Of a stretch of DNA of 13,081 bases, positions 1 to 5,634 are shown piece by piece. The notes beneath the pieces were generated by a model, which was given only the letters and a program-made list of their open reading frames with translations, was not told where the DNA came from and searched no databases. Source of the DNA: Thermodesulfovibrionales bacterium (GTDB taxonomy: Bacteria; Nitrospirota; Thermodesulfovibrionia; Thermodesulfovibrionales; Dissulfurispiraceae); NCBI GenBank assembly GCA_021129835.1, contig JAJOKM010000038.1:1-13081 (forward strand), in the 5' to 3' direction. Made by a program: the position numbers and the translations under genes. Every line of letters begins with the position of its first letter. Within the stretch, counting starts at the first letter, position 1.

Positions 1-123
1 CTCTTGCAAAAGTCTGAAAGAATAAGATTTCTCCCTTCGGTCGAAATGACAAAGTGGCTTGTCTATTGTCATTTCGAAGCATGGAGTGCTGAGAAATCTT
101 CAAAGGTTGGAGTTTTGCAAGAG
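1..123. repeat. Long imperfect palindromic dispersed repeat, cut by the window edge
   Basis: Three perfect inverted pairs are nested: CTCTTGCAAAA (1-11) with TTTTGCAAGAG (113-123), AAGATTTCTC (24-33) with GAGAAATCTT (91-100), and TCGAAATGACAA (41-52) with TTGTCATTTCGA (66-77). The whole segment could fold into one long stem. The inner TCATTTCGA / GAGAAATCTT pattern resembles widespread intergenic palindromes of many bacterial genomes. The outer arm begins at base 1, so the left boundary is unknown and no target duplication can be judged. An open frame across it (4-294) has no ribosome binding site and reads through repeats; it is not a gene. Confidence 0.7.
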
Positions 124-170
124 CCTCATGACATCTTAGTCTATATTGAAACTTTTTTGCAACTATGTCA

Positions 171-211
171 AAAAAAATCCTGCACCTTTTCATTCCAAAG
201 GTGCAGGATTT
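171..211 (-). terminator. Intrinsic terminator, leftward
   Basis: A perfect 15-bp stem, AAATCCTGCACCTTT (175-189) with AAAGGTGCAGGATTT (197-211), closes a 7-nt loop. On the minus strand it runs directly into a U tract (complement of the A run 171-177), the standard Rho-independent layout. The plus-strand flank is less T-rich. It most likely ends the transcript of the metallopeptidase gene at 486-863, although a mobile element now lies between them. Confidence 0.85.
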
Positions 212-221
212 CGCTAATCAA

Positions 222-229
222 AAATGTCC
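222..229. repeat. Left 8-bp target-site duplication (AAATGTCC)
   Basis: AAATGTCC at 222-229 is repeated exactly at 439-446, each copy directly abutting an end of the element at 230-438. This is the signature of transposition with an 8-bp staggered cut. Confidence 0.8.
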
Positions 230-438
230 GTAACTATTTAGGTTGTCAGATTCACAGTTCAAAGTTCACGGTTAACAGCCTTATATTTTCATAACTACTA
301 AGCTACTCAGGATGTCATTCCCGCAGTCTTTTGAGCGGGAATCCAGTATTTTTTAATTAAAATCAACGGCGTATAGATTCCCGCTTAATGACTGCGGGAA
401 TGACGACAATACCGTGAACCTTGAACCTGAGTAGTTAC
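230..438. mobile_element. 209-bp miniature inverted-repeat element (MITE), IS66-like ends
   Basis: The left end GTAACTATTTAGGTT (230-244) and the right end AACCTGAGTAGTTAC (424-438) are inverted repeats matching at 13 of 15 positions. A second inner pair follows: TTCAAAGTTCACGGT (258-272) with ACCGTGAACCTTGAA (411-425), 14 of 15. AAATGTCC flanks both ends exactly. There is no transposase, so the element is non-autonomous. IS66-family elements are known for ends starting GTAA and for 8-bp duplications; the assignment to IS66 is inferred from those two traits only. The centre carries a separate palindrome (314-404) and an internal GCTACTCAGG (302-311) resembling the end sequence. Confidence 0.8.
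314..404. repeat. Double-hairpin palindromic repeat of the GTCATTCCCGC type
   Basis: GTCATTCCCGCAGTC (314-328) is perfectly inverted at 390-404, and AGCGGGAATC (334-343) at 376-385. Each half is also a hairpin by itself, for example TTCCCGC (318-324) with GCGGGAA (335-341), so the segment can fold as one long stem or as two short ones. The GTCATTCCCGC...GCGGGAATCC sequence is a widespread intergenic repeat type. It lies inside the MITE at 230-438, either as part of it or as a nested insertion; no target duplication of its own is visible. Confidence 0.75.
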
Positions 439-446
439 AAATGTCC
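439..446. repeat. Right 8-bp target-site duplication (AAATGTCC)
   Basis: Exact copy of 222-229, starting at the base after the right end of the 230-438 element. Confidence 0.8.
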
Positions 447-485
447 TTTTGGCTTAATGAGTTTAAACTACTCACCCCCACCTCC

Positions 486-863
486 TCAAACTCCATGCTT
501 TTTCAGCTCTTTTTCAGAAAGCCCAAAATAGTGACCTACTTCATGCAGTAGCGTACTTTTAATCTGGCAGCGGAGTTCTCTTTCTGATAAACAGATGTTC
601 TCGATATTTTTTTGAAAGAGTGTGATCTTGTTTGGGGAGGGGTAGGGCATATCGAGTAAACTGCCCTTATCTGTGTAAGGAGCTCCTTCAAAAAGGCCTA
701 AAAGCAGCCCTTTTGACCCTCCAATTTTTTTGTCGTCTCTTGGTGGATAATCTTCCACTATAATTAGTATGTTTGTGAGGAGTTTTTTAAACTCAGGAGG
801 CAATTCTTTAATTGACTCTTCAACAAGGGCATCAAAATCATGTCTGCTTACTCGATAAGGCAT
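486..863 (-). CDS. Zincin-type small metallopeptidase family protein (DUF1025-like)
   Basis: A 125-residue protein with a C-terminal HEVGH motif (residues 107-111) followed by YFGLSE, giving HExxHxxGxxE. H107 and H111 are likely zinc ligands, E108 the catalytic base and E117 the probable third ligand. Length and motif position match the possible-zincin family (Pfam Zincin_1), usually 110-140 residues and cytoplasmic; no signal peptide is seen. The N-terminal half is helical and charged, without a known domain. The start is the only good ATG, with GGAG upstream (874-877, spacing about 10). A GGTATAAT box on the minus strand (894-901) gives a promoter facing this gene, divergent from the carboxylase operon. 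Substrates of this family are largely unknown. A strong terminator lies at 171-211, separated from the stop codon by a mobile element. Confidence 0.85.
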   Translation of the reverse strand: MPYRVSRHDFDALVEESIKELPPEFKKLLTNILIIVEDYPPRDDKKIGGSKGLLLGLFEGAPYTDKGSLLDMPYPSPNKITLFQKNIENICLSERELRCQIKSTLLHEVGHYFGLSEKELKKHGV

Positions 864-893
864 TATTTTATAATCTCCGAAAAAATCTGTAGG

Positions 894-901
894 ATTATAC
901 C
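894..901 (-). promoter_or_regulatory. -10 region of the metallopeptidase promoter
   Basis: On the minus strand this reads GGTATAAT, about 30 bp upstream of the ATG at 863. The -35 match at normal spacing is poor (TTAGTT, complement of 917-922). The same GGTATAAT octamer occurs at three other gene starts in this window. Confidence 0.5.
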
Positions 902-934
902 GACCCCTTTTACCTCAACTAATCTGGAGAAGAA

Positions 935-957
935 CCTTATTTTTAATTGAAATAAGG
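935..957. promoter_or_regulatory. Palindrome upstream of the carboxylase -10 box, possible operator
   Basis: CCTTATTT (935-942) and AAATAAGG (950-957) form a perfect 8-bp inverted repeat with a 7-bp centre, ending at the base before the -10 hexamer (958-963). It covers the -35 position, where no good -35 hexamer exists. That arrangement suits regulator binding, but no regulator is encoded nearby. Confidence 0.4.
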
Positions 958-978
958 TATAATGAGTATTATACCAGG
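955..978 (+). promoter_or_regulatory. Carboxylase operon promoter, -10 box inside a palindrome
   Basis: TATAAT (958-963) lies within the perfect inverted repeat GGTATAAT (956-963) / ATTATACC (968-975), loop GAGT. Transcription would begin near 970, leaving a leader of about 18 nt with the ribosome site AGGA at 976-979 and ATG at 988. The 24 bases 955-978 match the HIT-operon promoter (12475-12498, opposite strand) at 21 positions. Confidence 0.6.
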
Positions 979-987
979 AATATTATT

Positions 988-2445
988 ATGAATAGAGAAA
1001 TACAAAAGATATTAATTGCAAACAGGGGGGTCCCAGCCGTCAGGGTTGCGCATACCTGCCGCGATAGGAGGATACCTACCACTGCTGTATATAGCACTCC
1101 TGATCGGCTTGCACATCATGTGTTTATGTCTGATACAGCAGTTCATATTGGGGAGGCTCCGCCTGCTGAGTCTTATCTTAATATAGATAAGATAATTGAT
1201 GCAGCTCACAAAAGCAAGTCAAATGCCATACACCCTGGATGGGGCTTTCTGGCTGAAAATCATGAGTTCGCCCAAGCGGTTATAGATGCAGGGCTGATAT
1301 GGATAGGTCCATCACCAGATGTTATCAGATTAATGGGAGATAAAATAAGGGCGAAAATGATTGCCAGCAGAGCAAATGTTCCGACCATCCCTGGCATTAG
1401 TGATGTTACCGATGCTGAGCAGATAAGAGAGTGGATGAAGGATGAAAATGTGGTCTTTCCGATTATGATAAAGGCCGCGGCAGGAGGCGGGGGCAAGGGG
1501 ATGGTAAAGGCCGAGAACAATGAGCAACTTGCCAGTGGATTAATGCAAGCTCGTTCTGAGGCCAAAAAATCTTTTGGTGACGAAGCCATTCTGGTAGAGA
1601 AATACATTGAGCGTGGCAGGCATATTGAAGTTCAAATTATTGCAGATGCACATGGCAATGTAATTCATCTTTATGAGAGAGAGTGCACTCTTCAAAGGCG
1701 TAATCAGAAAATCATAGAGGAGGCGCTGTCACCTACCCTTGATCATGACCTTCGACAGGAAATATGCTTTATTGCAACCCGGTTGATGCGCGAGATAGGC
1801 TACACATCAGCAGGTACGGTTGAGTTTATTTTTGATCTGCCTACAAGGAAGTTTTATTTTCTTGAGGTTAACACGCGGTTACAGGTTGAGCATGGAATTA
1901 CAGAGCTTATCTCAGGGGTAGATATAGTCGGATTAATGATTGATGTGTCAATGGGTAAGCGGTTGCCGTTTAAACAAGCAGATATACATCCAAACAGGTG
2001 GGCATTAGAGGTACGACTTAATGCCGAAGACCCCAGAAATTTCAGCCCTTCTTTTGGGACGATTACACGACTTGAGATGCCTCATGGGCCAGGGGTAAGA
2101 ATAGCCTCAGGGGTGTATGAAGGCGCTAACATTCCGCCATACTATGATTCTCTGTTTATGTTATTGATGGCAACAGGCGCTGATAGGGCAGATGCCATAA
2201 GGGTGATGGACCGTGCATTGAGCAGAAATCTCAGGGTTGAAGGAGTGAAGACACTTGCACCCCTCTTGTTAAGTATTATCAGACATCCTGCTTTTATCGC
2301 CGGCGAGGTCTCTACCCGCTTTATAGAGGAACATATGGATGAACTTATCTCCTTGTTTAGGGTAGCGACCAGCGAAGATGAGGTGCTTAAGGTTGCAAAG
2401 TATGTAGCAGAAATATCAGCATTAGGGCCACAAAGCTGGATGTAA
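988..2445 (+). CDS. pycA: Biotin carboxylase subunit of a two-subunit 2-oxo acid carboxylase (pyruvate carboxylase subunit A-like)
   Basis: A 485-residue cytoplasmic enzyme that would carboxylate biotin on the partner subunit using ATP and bicarbonate. In order: N-terminal biotin carboxylase domain (IANRG 10-14, HPGWGFLAEN 82-91), ATP-grasp domain (glycine loop KAAAGGGGKGM 162-172, K119, H212, E279, E293, N295, R297, V300-E301) and C-terminal domain (EVRLNAEDP 341-349, R343, then YEGANIPPYYDS). Key residues known from E. coli AccC are therefore present, and length is normal (450-500). Several usually invariant positions differ: ANRGEIA reads ANRGVPA, HPGYGF reads HPGWGF, and GHAIECRI reads RWALEVRL, so this is a divergent branch. 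AGGA at 976-979 supports the ATG. The carboxyltransferase gene follows after 50 bp, so the pair forms one operon. The substrate is set by that partner; CfiB of 2-oxoglutarate carboxylase is an alternative identity. Confidence 0.85.
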   Translation: MNREIQKILIANRGVPAVRVAHTCRDRRIPTTAVYSTPDRLAHHVFMSDTAVHIGEAPPAESYLNIDKIIDAAHKSKSNAIHPGWGFLAENHEFAQAVIDAGLIWIGPSPDVIRLMGDKIRAKMIASRANVPTIPGISDVTDAEQIREWMKDENVVFPIMIKAAAGGGGKGMVKAENNEQLASGLMQARSEAKKSFGDEAILVEKYIERGRHIEVQIIADAHGNVIHLYERECTLQRRNQKIIEEALSPTLDHDLRQEICFIATRLMREIGYTSAGTVEFIFDLPTRKFYFLEVNTRLQVEHGITELISGVDIVGLMIDVSMGKRLPFKQADIHPNRWALEVRLNAEDPRNFSPSFGTITRLEMPHGPGVRIASGVYEGANIPPYYDSLFMLLMATGADRADAIRVMDRALSRNLRVEGVKTLAPLLLSIIRHPAFIAGEVSTRFIEEHMDELISLFRVATSEDEVLKVAKYVAEISALGPQSWM

Positions 2446-2495
2446 AGAGGGCTCTTTTTTTGTAACAACCAAGGCTCCATTTAAGGTGTTTTCAG

Positions 2496-4529
2496 ATGAA
2501 AAAAAAGAGAGAAAGCAGCGTCTTTGTAAAACCAGGGATGTCGGCTAAAGAAATAGTTAAAGCAGTTCATTCCCTTAAGGGTGTCTGTTTAACATCTACT
2601 GGTATGCGGGATGCTGGACAGTCTGATTTTAAAAATCGTCATCGCATATATGACCTGAAGACTCTCGCTCCTTATTACAATAAAATGGGTCTATTTAGTG
2701 CAGAATGTCATGGTGGCGCAAGATGGCATGTAGGAGTAATGAACAGAAGGGAGTGCCCCTTTGAGGAGATCCGAATTTTGCGCGAACTTATGCCTGATGT
2801 GTTGCTCCAGACACTTGTAAGAGAGACCAATCTGTGGGGTTACAGGCCTTATCCTAAGAATGTTATTGAATATGCAGTCTCAAGAGTGGATATCGATGTA
2901 TGGAGGTGTTTTTCTTTTTTAAACGATGTGAGAAATATGCGAGCGGTAGCAGAGGTTGTGATGAGACGCGGCAGACTCTTTGAGCCAAGCATATCATTCA
3001 CTGTAGCAGATTGGGCCACAAACGATTATTATTTAAGTGTTGTTCGCGATCTGGTTGACCTCTGTGGAGGAACTGATGAAATAATTTTGTGTATTAAAGA
3101 TATGGCAGGTATTGGTAGTGCCAAACGAATTAGTAGCCTTGTTGATGCAATTAAACAGATATACCCGGACATGGTTATTCAATATCATAGGCATATAACA
3201 GATGGACTTGCTATGCCAGCGGTTTTGGCTGCTGTGCAGGCAGGTGTAAAGATAGTTGATGTCGAGGAAGATTCAATGGTTCGTTTTTATGGAGAGCTGC
3301 CAATATTGAGTGTGCAGGCATATTTCGAGGAATCAGGGATTCCGGTACATATTAACCGGACAGAGGCAGAGGCTGCTGTTCAGAAGGCACGCGAGTGGAT
3401 AGGCTATTACGAGTGGGCTGAGTCTCCATTTAAAGGATATGACCATACAGTAATACGACATAAAATGCCTGGTGGCGCCTTCCCTAGTTCTTTTGAGCAG
3501 GCACAAAAAGGCGAATTTCTTCATCTCATGCCGCTCATACTAAAGATGATGTCTCTGTACAACAGGGTTGTAAAGTATTTTGATGTTACACCTGGCTCAC
3601 AGATAACATGGGTGACATGCAGTGGCATAATAAACCGATATGTAAAAGAAAAGGGAGAGACTGGCGCCAGACATATAATTATGCTCCTTACAAAATTTGT
3701 GGAGGAAAAGGCACAGGATTTTGAAGCAATGGAAAAAGACGAAGAACAAGAGGAGTTGCTTCAGCTTTTTAGAAACGCACCCGGCGATTTTAAAAATCTG
3801 TTGCTTGGCAATTATGGGAAACTTCCTGCTGGCTGGCCTCCAGACTGGGTTTACAGAAGCGCATTTGGTGATGAATGGCAAGCAAAAATAAAGAGCCGCA
3901 AGGAATTATCACCTCTGGATATGTTGGAGAACGATGACCTTGTGAGACTCAGAAACGACTTATCAGAAGCGATCGGCAGAGAACCTACTGAAGAGGAGTT
4001 TATTCTTTATCTCATGCATCCAAAAGACGCCCTTGGGATGATTGAATTCAGAGAAAAATATGGAGTGGCGCCCCTTGTGCTTCCGACAGACATATGGAGA
4101 AATGGCTTAAAGAAACCAGGCGACAGAGTAGATTTTGAATTATGGGGGAAACCTTACACCATAGAACTTATATCGTTGGGTGCAGAACACGAAGGCTTGA
4201 TACATGCCGTAATGAAGGTTAATAACAAAGCAAGGGTTTATACAATCGAAACACCGAGAGCCAGAAAGGCTGAAACCATAATGGCGAGAGGGCCAAACGA
4301 TATAGGCGCACCAATAAATGGCAATATATGGAGAATCGGAAACCCTGAAAGGGGCATTATTAAAGCAGGAGATATTGTTCATAAGGGCGAAGAGATCGCA
4401 AACATGGAGGCCATGAAAATGGAAAATGCAGTTATTGCGCCATTTAATGCACAGATAAAAGAAGTGTGTGTTAACCTAAATGATACCGTTCAGGAAGGCC
4501 AGATTCTCTTCGTCCTCGAAAGACTCTAA
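2496..4529 (+). CDS. pycB: Divergent pyruvate carboxylase-type carboxyltransferase / biotin carrier subunit (PycB/CfiA-like)
   Basis: A 677-residue subunit that would transfer CO2 from carboxybiotin to a 2-oxo acid. In order: HMGL-like carboxyltransferase barrel (about 30-300), conserved carboxylase domain (about 310-530), short linker/tetramerisation-like segment (540-590) and C-terminal biotinyl carrier domain (605-677) with the biotinylation site EAMKMEN, K641. By alignment with known pyruvate carboxylases, active-site residues remain: R38, D39 and Q42 (MRDAGQS), R109, the carboxylated-lysine motif KDMAG (K201), metal-binding H231 and H233, and T365 (VTPGSQ). Surrounding motifs are strongly changed: HTHDTSG reads HRHITDG, the segment after IVD is unlike the usual one, MPGGQYTN reads MPGGAFPS, and VVGD after the catalytic Thr reads ITWV. 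It is therefore a 2-oxo acid carboxylase of uncertain substrate: pyruvate most likely, 2-oxoglutarate possible. A ribosome site (AAGGTG, 2482-2487) precedes the ATG. The gene follows pycA in one operon. Confidence 0.8.
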   Translation: MKKKRESSVFVKPGMSAKEIVKAVHSLKGVCLTSTGMRDAGQSDFKNRHRIYDLKTLAPYYNKMGLFSAECHGGARWHVGVMNRRECPFEEIRILRELMPDVLLQTLVRETNLWGYRPYPKNVIEYAVSRVDIDVWRCFSFLNDVRNMRAVAEVVMRRGRLFEPSISFTVADWATNDYYLSVVRDLVDLCGGTDEIILCIKDMAGIGSAKRISSLVDAIKQIYPDMVIQYHRHITDGLAMPAVLAAVQAGVKIVDVEEDSMVRFYGELPILSVQAYFEESGIPVHINRTEAEAAVQKAREWIGYYEWAESPFKGYDHTVIRHKMPGGAFPSSFEQAQKGEFLHLMPLILKMMSLYNRVVKYFDVTPGSQITWVTCSGIINRYVKEKGETGARHIIMLLTKFVEEKAQDFEAMEKDEEQEELLQLFRNAPGDFKNLLLGNYGKLPAGWPPDWVYRSAFGDEWQAKIKSRKELSPLDMLENDDLVRLRNDLSEAIGREPTEEEFILYLMHPKDALGMIEFREKYGVAPLVLPTDIWRNGLKKPGDRVDFELWGKPYTIELISLGAEHEGLIHAVMKVNNKARVYTIETPRARKAETIMARGPNDIGAPINGNIWRIGNPERGIIKAGDIVHKGEEIANMEAMKMENAVIAPFNAQIKEVCVNLNDTVQEGQILFVLERL

Positions 4530-4666
4530 GCCAAATATAGCCTGTTGCCTCATTGAATACTATCCAGCATTGATCGAATTAGGGTGCCTTTGTATAACAA
4601 AGCGACATAATAAAAGAGAGAACAAACCTTTAATCTGAGAAAGGAAATCGACTCGACCTCAAAGAT

Positions 4667-4696
4667 CTATTATTGTATCCACTATTATTGTATCCA
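4667..4696. repeat. Perfect 15-bp tandem duplication at the 3' end of the SH3 gene
   Basis: CTATTATTGTATCCA occurs at 4667-4681 and again at 4682-4696 without a mismatch. On the minus strand each unit reads TGG ATA CAA TAA TAG, that is Trp-Ile-Gln-stop-stop. The gene ends in the upstream copy (4682-4696), so the second copy repeats the C-terminal codons and stops just beyond the true end. Confidence 0.8.
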
Positions 4697-5167
4697 GAGA
4701 AAGTTACTATGAATCCAGCCTATCCTGCCCCATTCATCTTGTACTCTTCTCCATACACCCCGTTCTTCAAGAACCCTGAAAGAATAATACATCTTCGCAG
4801 GGCCCATAGCACTGATAGAAAAATTTGTGCCAGGACCTGTCCTTATATTAACCCTCTCTTTTTTTACAACGGCACAACGATAGGTGGTAGATAGCAGACC
4901 ACTATATATCCAATTAACATCTCCATCAACATCTTTTACGGCGTACCAATTGCCATTCAGACACACACCAACCTTCTTGAATGGCATGTATTTAAAGACC
5001 TGCCATGCTACCTTATGATCTGTGCCAGGTCCAACCCTTAAATTTGCTTTTGGTACCTTTACACATACTGCATTTGCGCATACGGGATTTGCAGATACGA
5101 CATTTACAACATTAACGCTGGTTGCAATGAATATCATTAAACCCATAATAATGAACACTTTTTTCAT
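4685..5167 (-). CDS. Secreted protein with two bacterial SH3 domains
   Basis: A 160-residue protein with an N-terminal signal peptide (MKK, hydrophobic 4-24, probable cleavage after VVSA at 26) and two SH3b/SH3_3 modules. Module 1, about 36-93, contains ANLRVGPGTD (41-50), NWYAVKD and NWIYSGLL. Module 2, about 101-160, contains VNIRTGPGTN (106-115), VWRRVQD and GWIHSNFL. These repeats typically bind peptidoglycan or peptide ligands in the periplasm or cell wall. No catalytic domain is attached, so it is likely an envelope-binding or accessory protein. Four cysteines (30, 35, 69, 98) could form disulfides after export; there is no lipobox. GGAGG at 5174-5178 lies 6 nt before the ATG, a strong start. 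It is monocistronic, convergent with the carboxylase operon, and has its own promoter. The 3' end carries a tandem duplication of its last codons. Confidence 0.85.
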   Translation of the reverse strand: MKKVFIIMGLMIFIATSVNVVNVVSANPVCANAVCVKVPKANLRVGPGTDHKVAWQVFKYMPFKKVGVCLNGNWYAVKDVDGDVNWIYSGLLSTTYRCAVVKKERVNIRTGPGTNFSISAMGPAKMYYSFRVLEERGVWRRVQDEWGRIGWIHSNFLWIQ

Positions 5168-5193
5168 AGATATCCTCCAGGCATAATCCCTCT

Positions 5194-5210
5194 TAGATTA
5201 CATTAATCTA
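5194..5210. promoter_or_regulatory. Palindromic candidate operator at the SH3-gene start site
   Basis: TAGATTA (5194-5200) and TAATCTA (5204-5210) are a perfect 7-bp inverted repeat with a 3-bp centre. The site begins at the last base of the -10 hexamer and covers the expected transcription start, a typical repressor position. The regulator is unknown. Confidence 0.5.
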
Positions 5211-5238
5211 TAATATAATTTAAGGTAAGTTATGTCAA
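5210..5238 (-). promoter_or_regulatory. Sigma-70 promoter of the SH3-domain gene
   Basis: On the minus strand a perfect -35 TTGACA (5238-5233) is followed after exactly 17 bp by TATTAT (5215-5210), five of six matches to the -10 consensus. The start site falls near 5203, giving a leader of about 35 nt before the ATG at 5167. It is the best -35 match in the window, so fairly strong expression is expected unless repressed. Confidence 0.75.
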
Positions 5239-5268
5239 GCCTTAGGTCCTTTGTGAAAAAATGGGGAT

Positions 5269-5294
5269 CCCAAAAAGTCAGAAGATTTTTTGGG
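5269..5294. other. Short hairpin in the 5239-5755 intergenic stretch
   Basis: CCCAAAAA (5269-5276) pairs with TTTTTGGG (5287-5294) around a 10-nt loop. The stem is A/T rich and no gene ends here, so a terminator role is not supported. The rest of 5239-5459, apart from the element end at 5301-5313 and a promoter-like pair (TTGACT 5403-5408, TATCAT 5426-5431), shows no recognisable gene. Confidence 0.3.
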
Positions 5295-5300
5295 GATATA

Positions 5301-5318
5301 GTTACGACTCAGGTTCAA
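5301..5318. repeat. Orphan end of the same mobile element family
   Basis: GTTACGACTCAGGTTCAA matches the inverted right end of the 230-438 element (GTAACTACTCAGGTTCAA, complement of 421-438) at 16 of 18 positions. No partner end or matching 8-bp duplication is visible, so this looks like the remnant of an older copy. Confidence 0.5.
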
Positions 5319-5459
5319 ATAGGCTTAATAGCTTATCCTTCCATCTCAATACTACAAGGCTAAATGCCTATGTTTCGCCAATTGCTTGATCTCTTAATTT
5401 GGTTGACTTCTAACAGCTTTTGTTTTATCATTCTTTTAGCCCCTTTATGGTTTTTTGTT

Positions 5460-5467
5460 TAACCATC
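5460..5467. repeat. Left 8-bp target-site duplication (TAACCATC)
   Basis: TAACCATC at 5460-5467 recurs exactly at 5635-5642, directly outside the two ends of the 5468-5634 element. Confidence 0.8.
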
Positions 5468-5634
5468 GCAACTACTCAGGCCTTCCTTTTTAAAAGAGGA
5501 TATGTTTTTTACTCATCCCCATTTTAGAAAAGGGGGGCGAGGGGGGATTTGAAAACATTTGGATAGCAACTATGCTTTCGTATAAAGTAGGAGAACTAAA
5601 GAGGGGGACAAAGAAAATATACCTGAGCAGTTAC
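5468..5634. mobile_element. 167-bp miniature element with the same ends as 230-438
   Basis: The ends are GCAACTACTCAGG (5468-5480) and CCTGAGCAGTTAC (5622-5634), inverted repeats matching at 11 of 13 positions and nearly identical to the ends of the 230-438 element. Exact 8-bp duplications (TAACCATC) flank it. The interior differs from the first element: it carries a G-rich stretch (5530-5547) typical of dispersed intergenic repeats and a 19-bp sequence (5576-5594) that recurs near 12882. It encodes no transposase and must be mobilised in trans by an enzyme elsewhere in the genome. Confidence 0.8.

Noticed and set aside
4..294. 96-codon open frame at the left edge
   Set aside because: It crosses the palindromic repeat, the terminator hairpin and the left end of the miniature element, has no ribosome site, and its product looks like translated repeat sequence.
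171..446. CRISPR array
   Set aside because: The repeats here are inverted, not regularly spaced direct repeats, and no cas genes are present.
2444..2461. Small hairpin AAAGA-GGGC-TCTTT plus T run after pycA, a possible intercistronic terminator
   Set aside because: The stem has only five mostly A-T pairs and should be too weak; at most it could slightly reduce read-through to pycB.
5403..5431. Promoter-like pair TTGACT-N17-TATCAT
   Set aside because: No gene follows for over 300 bp and the second miniature element lies between it and the tRNA; A/T-rich spacers give such matches by chance.
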